From the NCBI GenBank assembly GCA_002084765.1, contig NBMB01000001.1, positions 124,001-188,000 of the forward strand: a DNA stretch of 64,000 bases. Reading direction: 5' to 3'. Below, piece after piece: positions 45,697 through 55,014 of the stretch. How positions within the stretch are numbered: position 1 is the stretch's first letter; every line of letters begins with the position of its first letter. The notes under the pieces were generated by a model. It searched no databases and was not told the DNA's origin. It saw nothing but the letters and a program-made list of their open reading frames with translations. Source of the stretch: Candidatus Cloacimonetes bacterium 4572_55 (lineage in GTDB: Bacteria; 4572-55). Made by a program: the position numbers and the translations under genes.

Positions 45697-46827
45697 TCAA
45701 TAAAGACGAGATATAATCTCCCCCTGTAGCGTCTTATATTTCGTAAACAGATTGCATGTCAGGCAGGAATGCACCGGCGAGATGAGAATGAGATTGCCCA
45801 CCTCGATCTGGTCAAAAAGATCGCGGTCGTCGATTTGGATGCACCCATGTTCTTGACTAAGCGTCCGAACCGGCGTGGTTTTATAGATACTTCCCAAGGA
45901 ATCCCCCTCCAAATCTGTGATATAACCAAACAGCCTTTTCCCCTGTCTATCCACAATGTATTCCTTTGAGAGATGCACCGCGCCGCCAATTATCACAATT
46001 TGCTGGCGTTGCGCATATTTCCCGATTACCGGGCAAGCGACCCCTATTGCGATCTCGTTCGGCTGGCAGGATCCGATCTGCTCCTGCATAAGGTCATTGA
46101 AGACAAAGTTTCCGGGACGTATCTCATCTACAGCGGACAAATTTTCTATCACACTACATGTCGGCGTATCTCCTACCGATATTTTACATTTTTTGACCCC
46201 ATAGCCATGCAATATTTTTCTGACAAAGCGCATTCGTTTGACGGTTTGGTTGTAGACCTGCCGCACCTGTTCGGTCGATCTGGCGCGATAGCTTTGTCCG
46301 CTGTGGGCCAGCAGACCGACAAAGTGCATCTTAGGGTAGTGGAGAACGGCTTTCGCTATGGAAACAATGGTTTGCGTATCGTCCCATGTCGCGCCTGTCC
46401 GCTCATACCCCACATCGATTTTTAACCAGATTTTGACCGGATACTTCAGTCCCGCGTGGAGTGCTTGGACCATAGCCATGGAATCGACAATCAGATTTAA
46501 CCGAATAGTCGAAGACAAGACGTTGATCTTATCGATCTCCAAAATATTCGCCAAAAGAGCAATCGTAATATCTCTCCATCCGCGATCGGTAAAATATTGC
46601 GCCATATCAAGAGACGAGACCGATATCGCCCTCGCGCCGCATTCCCGAAACCAATCCCCAATCGTATGAGATTGATGCGTTTTAAAATGGGGGCGAAATT
46701 TGACTCCGCTGATCCTCGCTTTTTGCGCCATTTTTTTTATATTTCTTAGTATTTGAGGCTTATCCAAGATCACCGTGGGACGAATAACGCCAAGTGACCT
46801 TAAATATTTTGATGTCTCCTGTATCAA
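45697..46827 (-). CDS. PLP-dependent D-threonine aldolase / D-serine dehydratase-like protein
   Basis: 376 residues of the alanine-racemase-fold, type III group that acts on D-amino acids. The PLP lysine lies in RPHFKTHQS, the barrel continues with LKIDVGYERTGA, VGLLAHSGQSY and EIRPGNFVFNDLMQ, and the C-terminal SPVHSCLTCN supplies the His and Cys of the metal site found in D-serine dehydratase. Substrate (D-threonine, D-serine or 3-hydroxyaspartate) cannot be assigned. It converges with the sirtuin gene, 38 bp apart. Confidence 0.87.
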   Translation of the reverse strand: MIQETSKYLRSLGVIRPTVILDKPQILRNIKKMAQKARISGVKFRPHFKTHQSHTIGDWFRECGARAISVSSLDMAQYFTDRGWRDITIALLANILEIDKINVLSSTIRLNLIVDSMAMVQALHAGLKYPVKIWLKIDVGYERTGATWDDTQTIVSIAKAVLHYPKMHFVGLLAHSGQSYRARSTEQVRQVYNQTVKRMRFVRKILHGYGVKKCKISVGDTPTCSVIENLSAVDEIRPGNFVFNDLMQEQIGSCQPNEIAIGVACPVIGKYAQRQQIVIIGGAVHLSKEYIVDRQGKRLFGYITDLEGDSLGSIYKTTPVRTLSQEHGCIQIDDRDLFDQIEVGNLILISPVHSCLTCNLFTKYKTLQGEIISRLY

Positions 46828-47322
46828 GTAAGCACGCTCCTTCCGAATACGTCCGTTTTAAAATAAAGTAAAAGATTGTCTTCTATTTTATTTTATCTGA
46901 ATCCGTTCCGTATTTCAACCGCTTTATCAGCAAATAGCGTAACTGTAAATCATAAGGTGGAACCACGAGCCTGAAAGTCGCCAGATTTCTTTTTTTTGCT
47001 CTATTTTTCCTTTGACAACTTCCCAATAATCGAATATCTTCCTGAACTATTCATCATCATGGAATTCGATCCGCAGATTACGCGGATTATCGCAGATTAA
47101 GAATTGATAATTAAAGAGTTATATGGTGCCTTTGGCGGATTTTCAGGAAAATTGGATTTTTGCGCGCATGGCATTCAAAACCCTATTATAGCTCTTCTCC
47201 CTATTCTTTGTCTTTTGTGGTGAAGATTATTCAGGTTTAGATAGCTATCTTACTTATTAGCGGAAAATATAAGCCTATTTGGTGATTTTTTATTGTTGAC
47301 TCTTTAACTGAAAGGAAAAAAA
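46828..47322. other. Gene-free spacer of about 500 bp
   Basis: No credible open frame on either strand. It contains the 10-bp-phased CGCAGATTA repeat (listed separately). No hairpin terminator or consensus promoter can be pointed out with confidence. Confidence 0.5.
47070..47100. repeat. CGCAGATTA-type short tandem repeat
   Basis: CCGCAGATTA, CGCGGATTAT and CGCAGATTAA follow each other with a period of about ten bases. A closely similar sequence, CCGCAGATTACGCAGATTA, occurs at 59886-59904 after the last TonB receptor gene, so it is a dispersed intergenic repeat of this genome. Confidence 0.65.
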
Positions 47323-47625
47323 ATGTCCACTTATATTTTGGTGACCAAGCTGTCGTCTGAAAGTTTGGGCAATCTGGATGGGATTGAGGAGAACGGGACA
47401 AAATGGAAGAGAACCATTGAGGAAAAATGTCCGGAAGTTCGCTTCATCTGTCATTACAGCATATTGGGACCTTACGATTTTCTGAGTATCTTTGAAGCTC
47501 CGAACGAGCAAGTCGCCTCAAAAGTGTCGCTGATTTCCATGTCATTTGGCGCGCAGAAGGCGGAAAGCTGGATAGCCATACCTTACCATGATTTTATTAT
47601 GCAGATTCGCGACTTGACTGAATAA
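47323..47625 (+). CDS. GYD-domain protein
   Basis: A 100-residue alpha/beta protein of the GYD family (TYILVTKLSSESL, then HYSILGPYDFLSIFEAP). These are small dimeric ferredoxin-like-fold proteins of unknown role; the G-P-Y-D here is the family's GxYD block. AAAGGAAA stands before the ATG. It lies 68 bp upstream of the DUF1015 gene of the serine operon and may be transcribed with it. Confidence 0.85.
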   Translation: MSTYILVTKLSSESLGNLDGIEENGTKWKRTIEEKCPEVRFICHYSILGPYDFLSIFEAPNEQVASKVSLISMSFGAQKAESWIAIPYHDFIMQIRDLTE

Positions 47626-47693
47626 AGTGTCTAAAGTATCTAAAGTCCGGAGTGTCTAAAATTTATAAGTCATAATTACTTGAAGGAGGAGAA

Positions 47694-48959
47694 ATGGCAA
47701 AAATTAAACCGTTTCGTGGAGTGCGCCCTGCAAAAGAACTGGCTGAGAAGGTCGCGTCTCCGCCGTATGATGTGCTGAATTCCGTGGAAGCGAAAGAGAT
47801 GGCGGGAGATAATCCGATCAGTTTCCTGCATGTAGTTAAACCGGAGATTGATCTGCCGGATGATATCAGCCCATATGACGATCGGGTATATGCCAAGGCT
47901 GCTGAGAATTTTAAAAAACTGTTAGATGACCGCGTGATGCTGAGAGATGATGCGCCCTATTTTTATCTATATGAACAAACTATGGACCATATCGTGCAAG
48001 TCGGTCTGGTAGCCGCGGCTTCGGTCGATGATTACGAACAAGATATTATCAAAAAGCACGAGTTGACTCGAGCGAGTAAAGAACAAGATCGCACACGACA
48101 TGTCGATACATTGGGCGCGAATACAGGACCGGTTTTCCTGACCTATAAGGCGCAGCAGGAGATCGACGACATTGTCGAGGAATGGATCAAGCGAGAGCCG
48201 GTGAATGATTTTGTTGCGCCGGATAAAGTTCGCCACCGTTTTTGGGTGGTGGACGATCAGGCAATTATTGACGACTTAGCCGCGGCTTTTGAAAAAATCG
48301 GCTCCATGTATGTCTCGGACGGTCATCATCGGAGCGCGTCCGCCTGTAATGTGCGCAAGGTTCGCAAGGATAAGAATCCAACCCATAATGGTAGCGAGGC
48401 TTATAACTATTTTCTGACAGTGATTTTTCCGGATAATCAACTGCGCATATTTGATTATAATCGGGTAGTAAAGGATCTGAACGGTCTTTCGTCGTCGGAA
48501 TTTGTGGCCAAGATTCGCGAGAAATTTCTGCTTGAGGAATGGAAAACCGGCGAGCCGTATAAACCGAAGGCGCGTCACAATTTCGGCGTATATTTTGACA
48601 ATCAATGGTACAAAGCCACGGCGAAACCGGGCAGTTATGATGAATCCGATCCCATTGATCGGTTGGACGTTCAGATATTGCAGAAAAACGTGCTGGATTC
48701 AATCCTGAATATACGCGACCCCAGAACCGACAAGCGGATTGATTTTGTCGGCGGAATTCGGGGGTTGAAAGAGCTGGAGCGACGGGTGCATGAAGATGAT
48801 TATACCGTGGCCTTTTCCTTGCACCCCACTTCGATCGAGGATTTGATTAAAGTGGCGGACGCCGGGCTGATCATGCCGCCAAAATCGACATGGTTCGAGC
48901 CGAAGCTCCGAAGCGGTTTGGTTGCGCATCTGTTGGATTGCTCATTTTATCCTGAATAA
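47694..48959 (+). CDS. DUF1015 protein of the serine-biosynthesis operon
   Basis: A 421-residue cytoplasmic protein of the DUF1015 family: it opens with IKPFRGVRPAKELAEKVASP and PYDVLN and contains the family's central SDGHHRSASA motif, reminiscent of the ParB/sulfiredoxin nucleotide-binding DGHHR. It is followed by serA-like and serC genes, an association known in other anaerobes. Because no serB phosphatase is seen here, a role in the last or a side step of serine metabolism is an attractive guess, not shown. GGAGGAG lies before the ATG. Confidence 0.88.
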   Translation: MAKIKPFRGVRPAKELAEKVASPPYDVLNSVEAKEMAGDNPISFLHVVKPEIDLPDDISPYDDRVYAKAAENFKKLLDDRVMLRDDAPYFYLYEQTMDHIVQVGLVAAASVDDYEQDIIKKHELTRASKEQDRTRHVDTLGANTGPVFLTYKAQQEIDDIVEEWIKREPVNDFVAPDKVRHRFWVVDDQAIIDDLAAAFEKIGSMYVSDGHHRSASACNVRKVRKDKNPTHNGSEAYNYFLTVIFPDNQLRIFDYNRVVKDLNGLSSSEFVAKIREKFLLEEWKTGEPYKPKARHNFGVYFDNQWYKATAKPGSYDESDPIDRLDVQILQKNVLDSILNIRDPRTDKRIDFVGGIRGLKELERRVHEDDYTVAFSLHPTSIEDLIKVADAGLIMPPKSTWFEPKLRSGLVAHLLDCSFYPE

Positions 48960-48980
48960 ATTTGATTTTTCTTTTTAATT

Positions 48981-49029
48981 CTTTCGATTTTTTTTTGATT
49001 CTTTCGATTTTTTTTTGATTCTTTCGATT
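48981..49029. repeat. 20-bp tandem repeat upstream of serA-like gene
   Basis: CTTTCGATTTTTTTTTGATT occurs twice exactly (48981-49000, 49001-49020), followed by a nine-base partial third copy that runs into the ribosome site AAGGAG of the next gene. A T-rich repeat so close to a start codon could vary in copy number by slippage. Confidence 0.85.
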
Positions 49030-49040
49030 AAGGAGTAACA

Positions 49041-49919
49041 ATGAAGATCTTGATTTCCGACGCGTTTGATCCCTCATTACCAGGGAAATTGGAGCGATTT
49101 GGCGAAGTGACGACTGATAAAAGTCTGTTGCCGGAAGTGGATGTGGTGTTGATCCGAAGCAAGACCAAATGCACAAAAGATTATATGGATTCCGCGAAAA
49201 ATCTCAAGCTGATCATTCGCGGCGGTGTGGGTCTGGATAATGTAGACCGAGTGTATGCCAAAGAAAAGGGCATTGCAGTCTATAACACCGCGTCTGCCTC
49301 TGCGATCGCGGTGGCAGAGCTGGCGTTTGCCATGATGATTGCTGTCCCGAGTCATATTGTCAAGGCGCATAACAGCATGGCTGATGGCAAATGGATCAAA
49401 AAGCAACTGAAGCGTACCGAGTTGTTTGGAAAAACTCTCGGTCTTTTGGGAGTTGGGCATATTGGATCGGAAGTTGCCAAGCGAGCGGTTGCTTTTGGCA
49501 TGAAGGTCGTCGCTTATGACCCGCTCTTCAAGGAGCATGCGCACGCGGTCATTGTCCATAGCGTAGAGGAAATGGTCAAAGACGCTGACTATATTTCGCT
49601 ACACGTTCCATTAGTAGAAAGCACTAAGGAATTGATAAATAAAGAGTTGATCGAGAAGATGAAAGACGGAGTCGTGGTGATCAACACAGCCCGCGGCAAA
49701 ATTGTCGTCGAGGAAGATATGGCAGAGGCTTTGAAGAACGGAAAGGTCAAGACTTATGCGACAGACGTATGGTATAGCGATCCTCCGGACTCCTCCTCTC
49801 CGATTCTATCTGCGCCCAACACGCTGCTTGCGCCCCATATCGGAGCGTCCTCAAAGGAGAATCTGCTCCGCATCGGCGATGTGATCGTGGATATTTTGGA
49901 TAACTTTGTGAAGGAATAG
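49041..49919 (+). CDS. D-3-phosphoglycerate dehydrogenase-like D-2-hydroxyacid dehydrogenase
   Basis: 292 residues. First step of phosphorylated serine synthesis: 3-phosphoglycerate to 3-phosphohydroxypyruvate with NAD. The Rossmann loop LGLLGVGHIGSEVAKRA, the catalytic Arg in IRGGVGLDNVD, Glu in DYISLHVPLVESTKELIN plus VVINTARGKIVVEEDM, and His in LAPHIGASSKENL are in place. The short form without the C-terminal ACT domain suggests no feedback by serine. AAGGAG precedes the ATG. Genomic position between DUF1015 and serC supports the PGDH role. Confidence 0.9.
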   Translation: MKILISDAFDPSLPGKLERFGEVTTDKSLLPEVDVVLIRSKTKCTKDYMDSAKNLKLIIRGGVGLDNVDRVYAKEKGIAVYNTASASAIAVAELAFAMMIAVPSHIVKAHNSMADGKWIKKQLKRTELFGKTLGLLGVGHIGSEVAKRAVAFGMKVVAYDPLFKEHAHAVIVHSVEEMVKDADYISLHVPLVESTKELINKELIEKMKDGVVVINTARGKIVVEEDMAEALKNGKVKTYATDVWYSDPPDSSSPILSAPNTLLAPHIGASSKENLLRIGDVIVDILDNFVKE

Positions 49920-50018
49920 AAAGGCGATGTGTCGGGAACGTCGCTCTGAGGCGTTCCCAATTTAGATACTGTTGTTTGTAATAACTGGTTTACATATCAT
50001 AAGAAGGAGAGTTAAGAA

Positions 50019-51104
50019 ATGGCGAGAATCTACAATTTCAGCGCGGGTCCCTCCACGCTTCCATTGCCCGTATTGGAGGAGATTCAGAACGATCTGTTGG
50101 ATTATAAAGGCGTGGGCTTATCCATTATAGAGATGAGCCACCGCTCTAAGGACTATTCCGAGGTGCATCAGGAAGCCAAAAATCTGCTCCATGAGGTATT
50201 TGGCATTCCGAAAAATTATAAGATCATTTTTTGCACTGGCGGAGCGAGTATGCAGTTTGCCATGATCCCTATGAATTTTCTTCACCAGGGGAGTTGTGAT
50301 TATATCGATACCGGCGCCTGGTCGGCAAAGGCGATAAAAGAGGCGAAAATTCAAGGAAAAGCGCATCGTGTCGCGGGGAGTTCGAAGGATACGAACTATA
50401 ATTATATTCCCTCGCAGGATCAGCTTGATCTAGATCCGAACGCCCGTTTTGTCCATATCACGACGAATAACACGATCTTCGGCACCCAATACAAAAATCT
50501 GCCTGATACTGGCGGCGTTCCGTTGGTATGCGATATGTCATCCGACATTCTCTCAAAAAAGATGGATTTTGACTCTATTGGTATGATCTACGCGGGAGCG
50601 CAGAAGAATATGGGACCTGCGGGCGTCACAGTGGCCGCCATCCGCGAGGACATGCTGGAGAATCTGGCAGAGGGCCTGCCTTCTTTGCTCACGTATAAGA
50701 CCTTTGTCAATAAAGATTCTCTTTTCAATACGCCTCCCTGTTTCGCGATCTACACAATTAAGCTTGTGTTGGAGTGGATTAAAAAAGTTGGCGGAATGGA
50801 AACCATACAAAAATGGAACGAGGAAAAGGGCGATCTGCTCTATGGTATGATGGAGAAATACTCGGAATTTTATAACGGCACAACCGAGAAGGAGAGCCGC
50901 TCTTTAATGAACGTCACTCTTCGCCTGCCAAATGTAGAGCTTGAGAAAATTTTTATCGCTGACGCGACAAAAGCTGGATTTGGCGGACTCAAGGGACATC
51001 GATCCGTTGGAGGGATCAGGGTCTCTATGTACAACGCTATGCCTGTGGAAGGCGTCAAGAAATTGACCGAATTTATGGACGATTTTAGAAAGAAAAACTC
51101 GTAA
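50019..51104 (+). CDS. serC: Phosphoserine aminotransferase
   Basis: 361 residues. SerC converts 3-phosphohydroxypyruvate and glutamate to phosphoserine and 2-oxoglutarate. Family sequences: IYNFSAGPSTLPLPVLEE, SIIEMSHRSKDYSEVH, FCTGGASMQFAMIPMNF, the PLP-Lys region MIYAGAQKNMGPAGVTV, and GLKGHRSVGGIRVSMYNA for the phosphate pocket. GAAGGAGA precedes the ATG. Together with the upstream dehydrogenase it gives two steps of the pathway; the phosphatase is missing here. Confidence 0.97.
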   Translation: MARIYNFSAGPSTLPLPVLEEIQNDLLDYKGVGLSIIEMSHRSKDYSEVHQEAKNLLHEVFGIPKNYKIIFCTGGASMQFAMIPMNFLHQGSCDYIDTGAWSAKAIKEAKIQGKAHRVAGSSKDTNYNYIPSQDQLDLDPNARFVHITTNNTIFGTQYKNLPDTGGVPLVCDMSSDILSKKMDFDSIGMIYAGAQKNMGPAGVTVAAIREDMLENLAEGLPSLLTYKTFVNKDSLFNTPPCFAIYTIKLVLEWIKKVGGMETIQKWNEEKGDLLYGMMEKYSEFYNGTTEKESRSLMNVTLRLPNVELEKIFIADATKAGFGGLKGHRSVGGIRVSMYNAMPVEGVKKLTEFMDDFRKKNS

Positions 51105-51153
51105 ATTTCCGCGCCGAGAGATATTAACCGACTAAAATTTTCCAACCGGATCG

Positions 51154-51186
51154 TAGCCCGTTGTGTATATAGCAACGGGCTATTTC
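51154..51186 (+). terminator. Terminator of the serine operon
   Basis: TAGCCCGTTG (51154-51163) and CAACGGGCTA (51173-51182) form a perfect 10-bp stem, 50 bp after the serC stop, followed by TTTC. The T-run is short, so termination may be partial. Confidence 0.7.
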
Positions 51187-51227
51187 GCGTAGAATCTCTA
51201 CTTTTTGAGTGAGTGCCTATAAAGTAC

Positions 51228-51256
51228 TTGACATTTATCTACGAAATGGAAATAAT
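51228..51256 (+). promoter_or_regulatory. Sigma-70-type promoter of the TonB locus
   Basis: TTGACA (51228-51233) and AATAAT (51251-51256) with a 17-bp spacer, 170 bp before the first YfiR-like gene. The long untranslated leader (51265-51425) holds no recognisable riboswitch. Confidence 0.6.
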
Positions 51257-51425
51257 TAAATCCTCTCAAAAATGAACTATCAAAATCAAAAATCTGTCGA
51301 ACAATTTGAGAACTTCCCATCTCTAACTTAGAACACAACTTAGACCTTAAGGAGTGCCGCTTAATTAATTTCTCGATTTGCCATGCTTCAAATTGTAAAT
51401 TTATTTTTATCTAATGGAGATTTTT

Positions 51426-51992
51426 ATGAGATGTATTTTAATTTTGACTCTAATTATATCAGCCTGGACAGTCACTGTAATTGCCCAACCATTGGAAAGG
51501 ATCATCCAATCCTTGCCGATATTTATTAGCTGTACAGGTGTAAAAGCGGTTGATGGGGTTCTCACTGTCGGAATTTTTAGCGACGAACTACTCCAAGTTG
51601 AGGAAGCGACTCTGCAGACACTCGAAAACATACGAGTTTGGAAGAATGAGGGCATTATCAAAATTGTGGGCATTAAGAAAATAAAAGTTGTCGCTTTGAA
51701 CTCTAACAATATTGTTGAATTCAAAGGGCAGGTTATCTGGATAATCGATGCCGAGGCGTCGCTTGAAAAACTCAAGAGGCATACAATGGAAGGTGTTTTC
51801 ACCATCGGAGCGCAAAATGACAAATTCGTAGATTATCTGACGGCAACTCAGCTCTATGAAAATAAAAGCGACAGGCCAGATGTTGAACGATGGCGATTGA
51901 CACAATTGATTTTCAATTGTGAACTATCGCCCTTGAGAATTACAGGAAAACTTTCCAACAAAAATTATTTTGTCGAAAAAGGGTGCAACTAA
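51426..51992 (+). CDS. YfiR-like secreted protein, copy 1
   Basis: 188 residues from the ATG at 51426 (GGAG six bases upstream; the ATG at 51414 overlaps that site). Signal peptide CILILTLIISAWTVTVIA. The mature part shares with its two paralogues LERIIQSLPIF, LTVGIFSDEL, the core GQVIWIIDAEASLEKL, FTIGAQ, YENKS, RWRLT, a Cys in FNCELSPLR and a C-terminal Cys in YFVEKGCN, probably a disulfide. The layout recalls the YfiR/DUF4154 periplasmic family, whose members often lie next to TonB receptors, but the match is weak, so treat the name as tentative. Confidence 0.65.
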   Translation: MRCILILTLIISAWTVTVIAQPLERIIQSLPIFISCTGVKAVDGVLTVGIFSDELLQVEEATLQTLENIRVWKNEGIIKIVGIKKIKVVALNSNNIVEFKGQVIWIIDAEASLEKLKRHTMEGVFTIGAQNDKFVDYLTATQLYENKSDRPDVERWRLTQLIFNCELSPLRITGKLSNKNYFVEKGCN

Positions 51993-52025
51993 CTGTTTTG
52001 TTGTTTTTAACAAAAGGAATTTGTT

Positions 52026-52592
52026 TTGAAATATTTTATATCTTTAATTTTGATATTATTAACTTGTTCAGACGCCATTTCTGCACCATCCTTAGAACGA
52101 ATTATCCAAACATTGCCTGTTTTTGTGAGCTATTCCGGGGTCACAGCAGATGATGGCATATTAACAATTGGGGTTTTCAGCGACGAGTTGCCACAGGTTA
52201 AAAAATCAACTTTGGAAACCTTTGAGAATCTGAGAGTTTGGGGTCACGAGGATGTTGTCAAATCTATTGGGAACAAAAAAATGATTGCTGTCGCTCTGAA
52301 TGGCAATAACATTGCTGAATTTAGAGGACAGGTTATTTGGGTGATTGATGCAAAAGCTTCCTTGAGTAAAATTAAAAAGCATTCTGAAAATGGAGTTTTT
52401 ACCATAGGGTCAAAAAATATCGAATTTGAGAAATATCTTTTTGCGACCATGATCTTTGAGAATAAGAGCGATAGTCCTGAAATTAAAAGGTGGCGATTAA
52501 CAAAATTTATTGTAAATTGCGACATATCACCTATCCGATTTTCAAATAAAATAACTGGTAAAAAATACTTTTTGGGAAAAAAATGTGATTAA
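52026..52592 (+). CDS. YfiR-like secreted protein, copy 2
   Basis: 188 residues starting at TTG (AAGGAA six bases upstream), with signal peptide MKYFISLILILLTCSDAISA. It is closely similar to copy 1 along the full length: LERIIQTLPVF, LTIGVFSDELPQVKKSTLET, GQVIWVIDAKASLSKI, FTIGS, YFLGKKCD, and the paired cysteines (VNCD, C-terminal KKCD). It follows copy 1 after 33 bp and precedes a TonB receptor by 65 bp, so it is probably exported to act on that receptor or its signalling. Function not known. Confidence 0.65.
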   Translation: MKYFISLILILLTCSDAISAPSLERIIQTLPVFVSYSGVTADDGILTIGVFSDELPQVKKSTLETFENLRVWGHEDVVKSIGNKKMIAVALNGNNIAEFRGQVIWVIDAKASLSKIKKHSENGVFTIGSKNIEFEKYLFATMIFENKSDSPEIKRWRLTKFIVNCDISPIRFSNKITGKKYFLGKKCD

Positions 52593-52657
52593 AAGATGTC
52601 ATTTTTATTTTTTGCGCGTTATGTAATAAATTTAATACTTTTAGAAGGAGTTTAAAA

Positions 52658-54913
52658 ATGTTTATTAGAAAAGTTTTTTTTTGTAATATGATCTTTATTT
52701 TCTTGTTTTCATTAGTTTTTGCGCCCCTTTCATTTTCCCAGGAATCCCAAGAAGAAGATTGGATGCAGGAGCCTTTGGATGATTTATTGGATACTTTATT
52801 GGATATTGATATAATAACGGCTTCCAAGCAGAAGCAGAAAGCATCCGACGCTCCGGCTACAGTTTACGTCGTTACCGAAAAGAGCATAAAAAACAGAGGT
52901 TATAATAATCTGGAGGATTTGCTGGAAGATATTCCAGGGATTGAGATACAGAAAAAAGCACTCGAAAACACCTCAAATATCTATACGTTACGAGGAATAC
53001 ATGGCAGTGAAAAATTTGTCATTTTAATGGATGGTTTTCGCATTTCTTCTCCTACAGGCGATCCTCATGTGGTAGGAACAAATTTTTCTCTATCTAATGC
53101 CAAACGAGTCGAGGTGATTTTGGGACCGGCTTCCGCGATTTATGGGGCGGATGCTTTTAGCGGAATTGTCCATATTATTACAAAAACAGGGGATGAAGCG
53201 CAAGGAGGAAAAGTTACTGGCAGTTTCGGACAATTCAATACAACGGATAATTCATTCATTTATGGTAATAAAATAGGGACTGATTTTTCTTATGTGCTTA
53301 CAGGGCATGTTTATCATTCTGACGAGGCAAATTTCCCAGATATTTATAAGGAAGAATTTTCCTGGTATAATGACGAATATCAAAATAATGGTAATATGCT
53401 CTCTTTTGGCGGTGTTGTAACTGTTGATGAGTTTTCAAGAGAATTTAAAATGCCAACAGATTCTTATTTTGCAAGCTTAAGGATAAATGCGGGGAATTTT
53501 GAATTTGGATATTCAAGGAATATGGAAGCCCATAGCCCCTCAGTTGGCAATAAACCCGAATACAGCATATACACAAAGGACGCGCAGGTAAAGGTTATTT
53601 TAGAATCATTATATGGTAAATATAGTCACACATTTAATGATAAGTGGGACTTGCAAACTTCTATTTCGAAATCTCATACAGAAACGGGTTCTGAAAGTAA
53701 TTTTGTAAATGTTTATTCCGACTATAAGCAAGGATTCAAGTATCATTTTAGTCAAAGCACCACAATCGAAGAGCAAATCACCTGCAAGATTTCTGAAAAA
53801 GTCTCTTTTATTGGCGGCGGATCCTTTGAAGATACAATGACTTTGCCTAAAACAGGGGATTTGCCATTTGAATACGATAAGGATGTTGCGGCTGACCTAC
53901 AGGGTTTGTATTACCCTGGTTCAAATTTTACGGACAAGGATGGAAACAGCCTAAAGATTTATCAGGATTTTTATTATCTGGAATATAAAAATTTGGGATC
54001 ATATTTTCAATTACAGGCAAAAATAAAAAAACAAATTGAGGCGACTCTTGGCGCTAGATATGATTACAATACTCGCTATGGTTCGACTTTTAATCCCAGG
54101 GCGGGTCTTGTCGTTACGCCATTTGGTAAAATGAAGATTAAACTCCTGTACGGAGAGGCATATATCGCACCATCACCCCAAAAGGCATATCAACATTATG
54201 GAGCCTTTTATCCAGTTACAGACTCGACAGGAGCCATTACAGGGCTGGCTACCAGTTTTTTTCACCTGCCAAATCCGGACCTCGAGCCGGAAAAATTACG
54301 GTCATTCGAAGGAAATTTGTCATATTTTCTTATGGCTAATTTTATTGTTTCGGTTAATGGGTATTACAACAAAATTACAAATTTAATAAAATCTTATGCT
54401 CCTGATAATACCGGAAGAGATTCGTTTAAAGGTATTGATGTGGATTATATTGAAACAGCAATTAATAAAGGCGAGGCTGTAACAAAAGGCGGGATAATTA
54501 AAGCCGAAGGGCTATTTAATCTGGGAATGAACACAACCATAACTTCTTATATTGCCTATTCTTATTCCGATGGGGATATAGATGGAAAAAAGCTGACTTT
54601 TAGCGCGGAGCATACGGTTAAGGCTGGAGGTGAGTTCAGTCACAAACATTTTTCTATTTCTCCCCGACTCATTTATCGCTCGGAAAGCTACAATTCTGGC
54701 GGTGATAGCAGCGACGCTTATACACTCATTAATGTGTTTGCCAGGTATTCTGACTTTGTTCATTTCAATATGATCAAGCCTTCTGTATTTGTCCGGGTAG
54801 ATAACTTGACGAATCAGAAATATTATAATACAACCAGAGAAGGATTCAACCAATTTGGAGCAGTTCCGCAGAATCCCATCTGTGTGAGGGGCGGGGTCAC
54901 CATGGAGTTTTGA
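52658..54913 (+). CDS. TonB-dependent receptor
   Basis: 751 residues. Signal peptide to about residue 28. DLLDTLLDIDIITASKQKQK is followed by a plug with APATVYVVTEKSIKNRGYNN, YTLRGIHGSEKFVILMDGF and RVEVILGPASAIYGADAFSG (about 50-190), then a barrel ending RGGVTMEF. The plug belongs to the cobalamin/ferric-enterobactin-like group with an N-terminal ITASKQ segment that may serve as TonB box. It follows two YfiR-like genes and precedes another receptor. Confidence 0.93.
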   Translation: MFIRKVFFCNMIFIFLFSLVFAPLSFSQESQEEDWMQEPLDDLLDTLLDIDIITASKQKQKASDAPATVYVVTEKSIKNRGYNNLEDLLEDIPGIEIQKKALENTSNIYTLRGIHGSEKFVILMDGFRISSPTGDPHVVGTNFSLSNAKRVEVILGPASAIYGADAFSGIVHIITKTGDEAQGGKVTGSFGQFNTTDNSFIYGNKIGTDFSYVLTGHVYHSDEANFPDIYKEEFSWYNDEYQNNGNMLSFGGVVTVDEFSREFKMPTDSYFASLRINAGNFEFGYSRNMEAHSPSVGNKPEYSIYTKDAQVKVILESLYGKYSHTFNDKWDLQTSISKSHTETGSESNFVNVYSDYKQGFKYHFSQSTTIEEQITCKISEKVSFIGGGSFEDTMTLPKTGDLPFEYDKDVAADLQGLYYPGSNFTDKDGNSLKIYQDFYYLEYKNLGSYFQLQAKIKKQIEATLGARYDYNTRYGSTFNPRAGLVVTPFGKMKIKLLYGEAYIAPSPQKAYQHYGAFYPVTDSTGAITGLATSFFHLPNPDLEPEKLRSFEGNLSYFLMANFIVSVNGYYNKITNLIKSYAPDNTGRDSFKGIDVDYIETAINKGEAVTKGGIIKAEGLFNLGMNTTITSYIAYSYSDGDIDGKKLTFSAEHTVKAGGEFSHKHFSISPRLIYRSESYNSGGDSSDAYTLINVFARYSDFVHFNMIKPSVFVRVDNLTNQKYYNTTREGFNQFGAVPQNPICVRGGVTMEF

Positions 54914-55014
54914 TAAAATATCGCAACTGTGTAAAAAATGTGTTATTAGCGGAAATTTAAATTTCCAACTTAGAAATGAGAACTAAATAACGAACTAATA
55001 AAAGGAGTATTCCT

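Noticed and set aside
47070-47100. Possible CRISPR-like array
   Set aside because: Units are only about ten bases, without spacers and without cas genes in the window.
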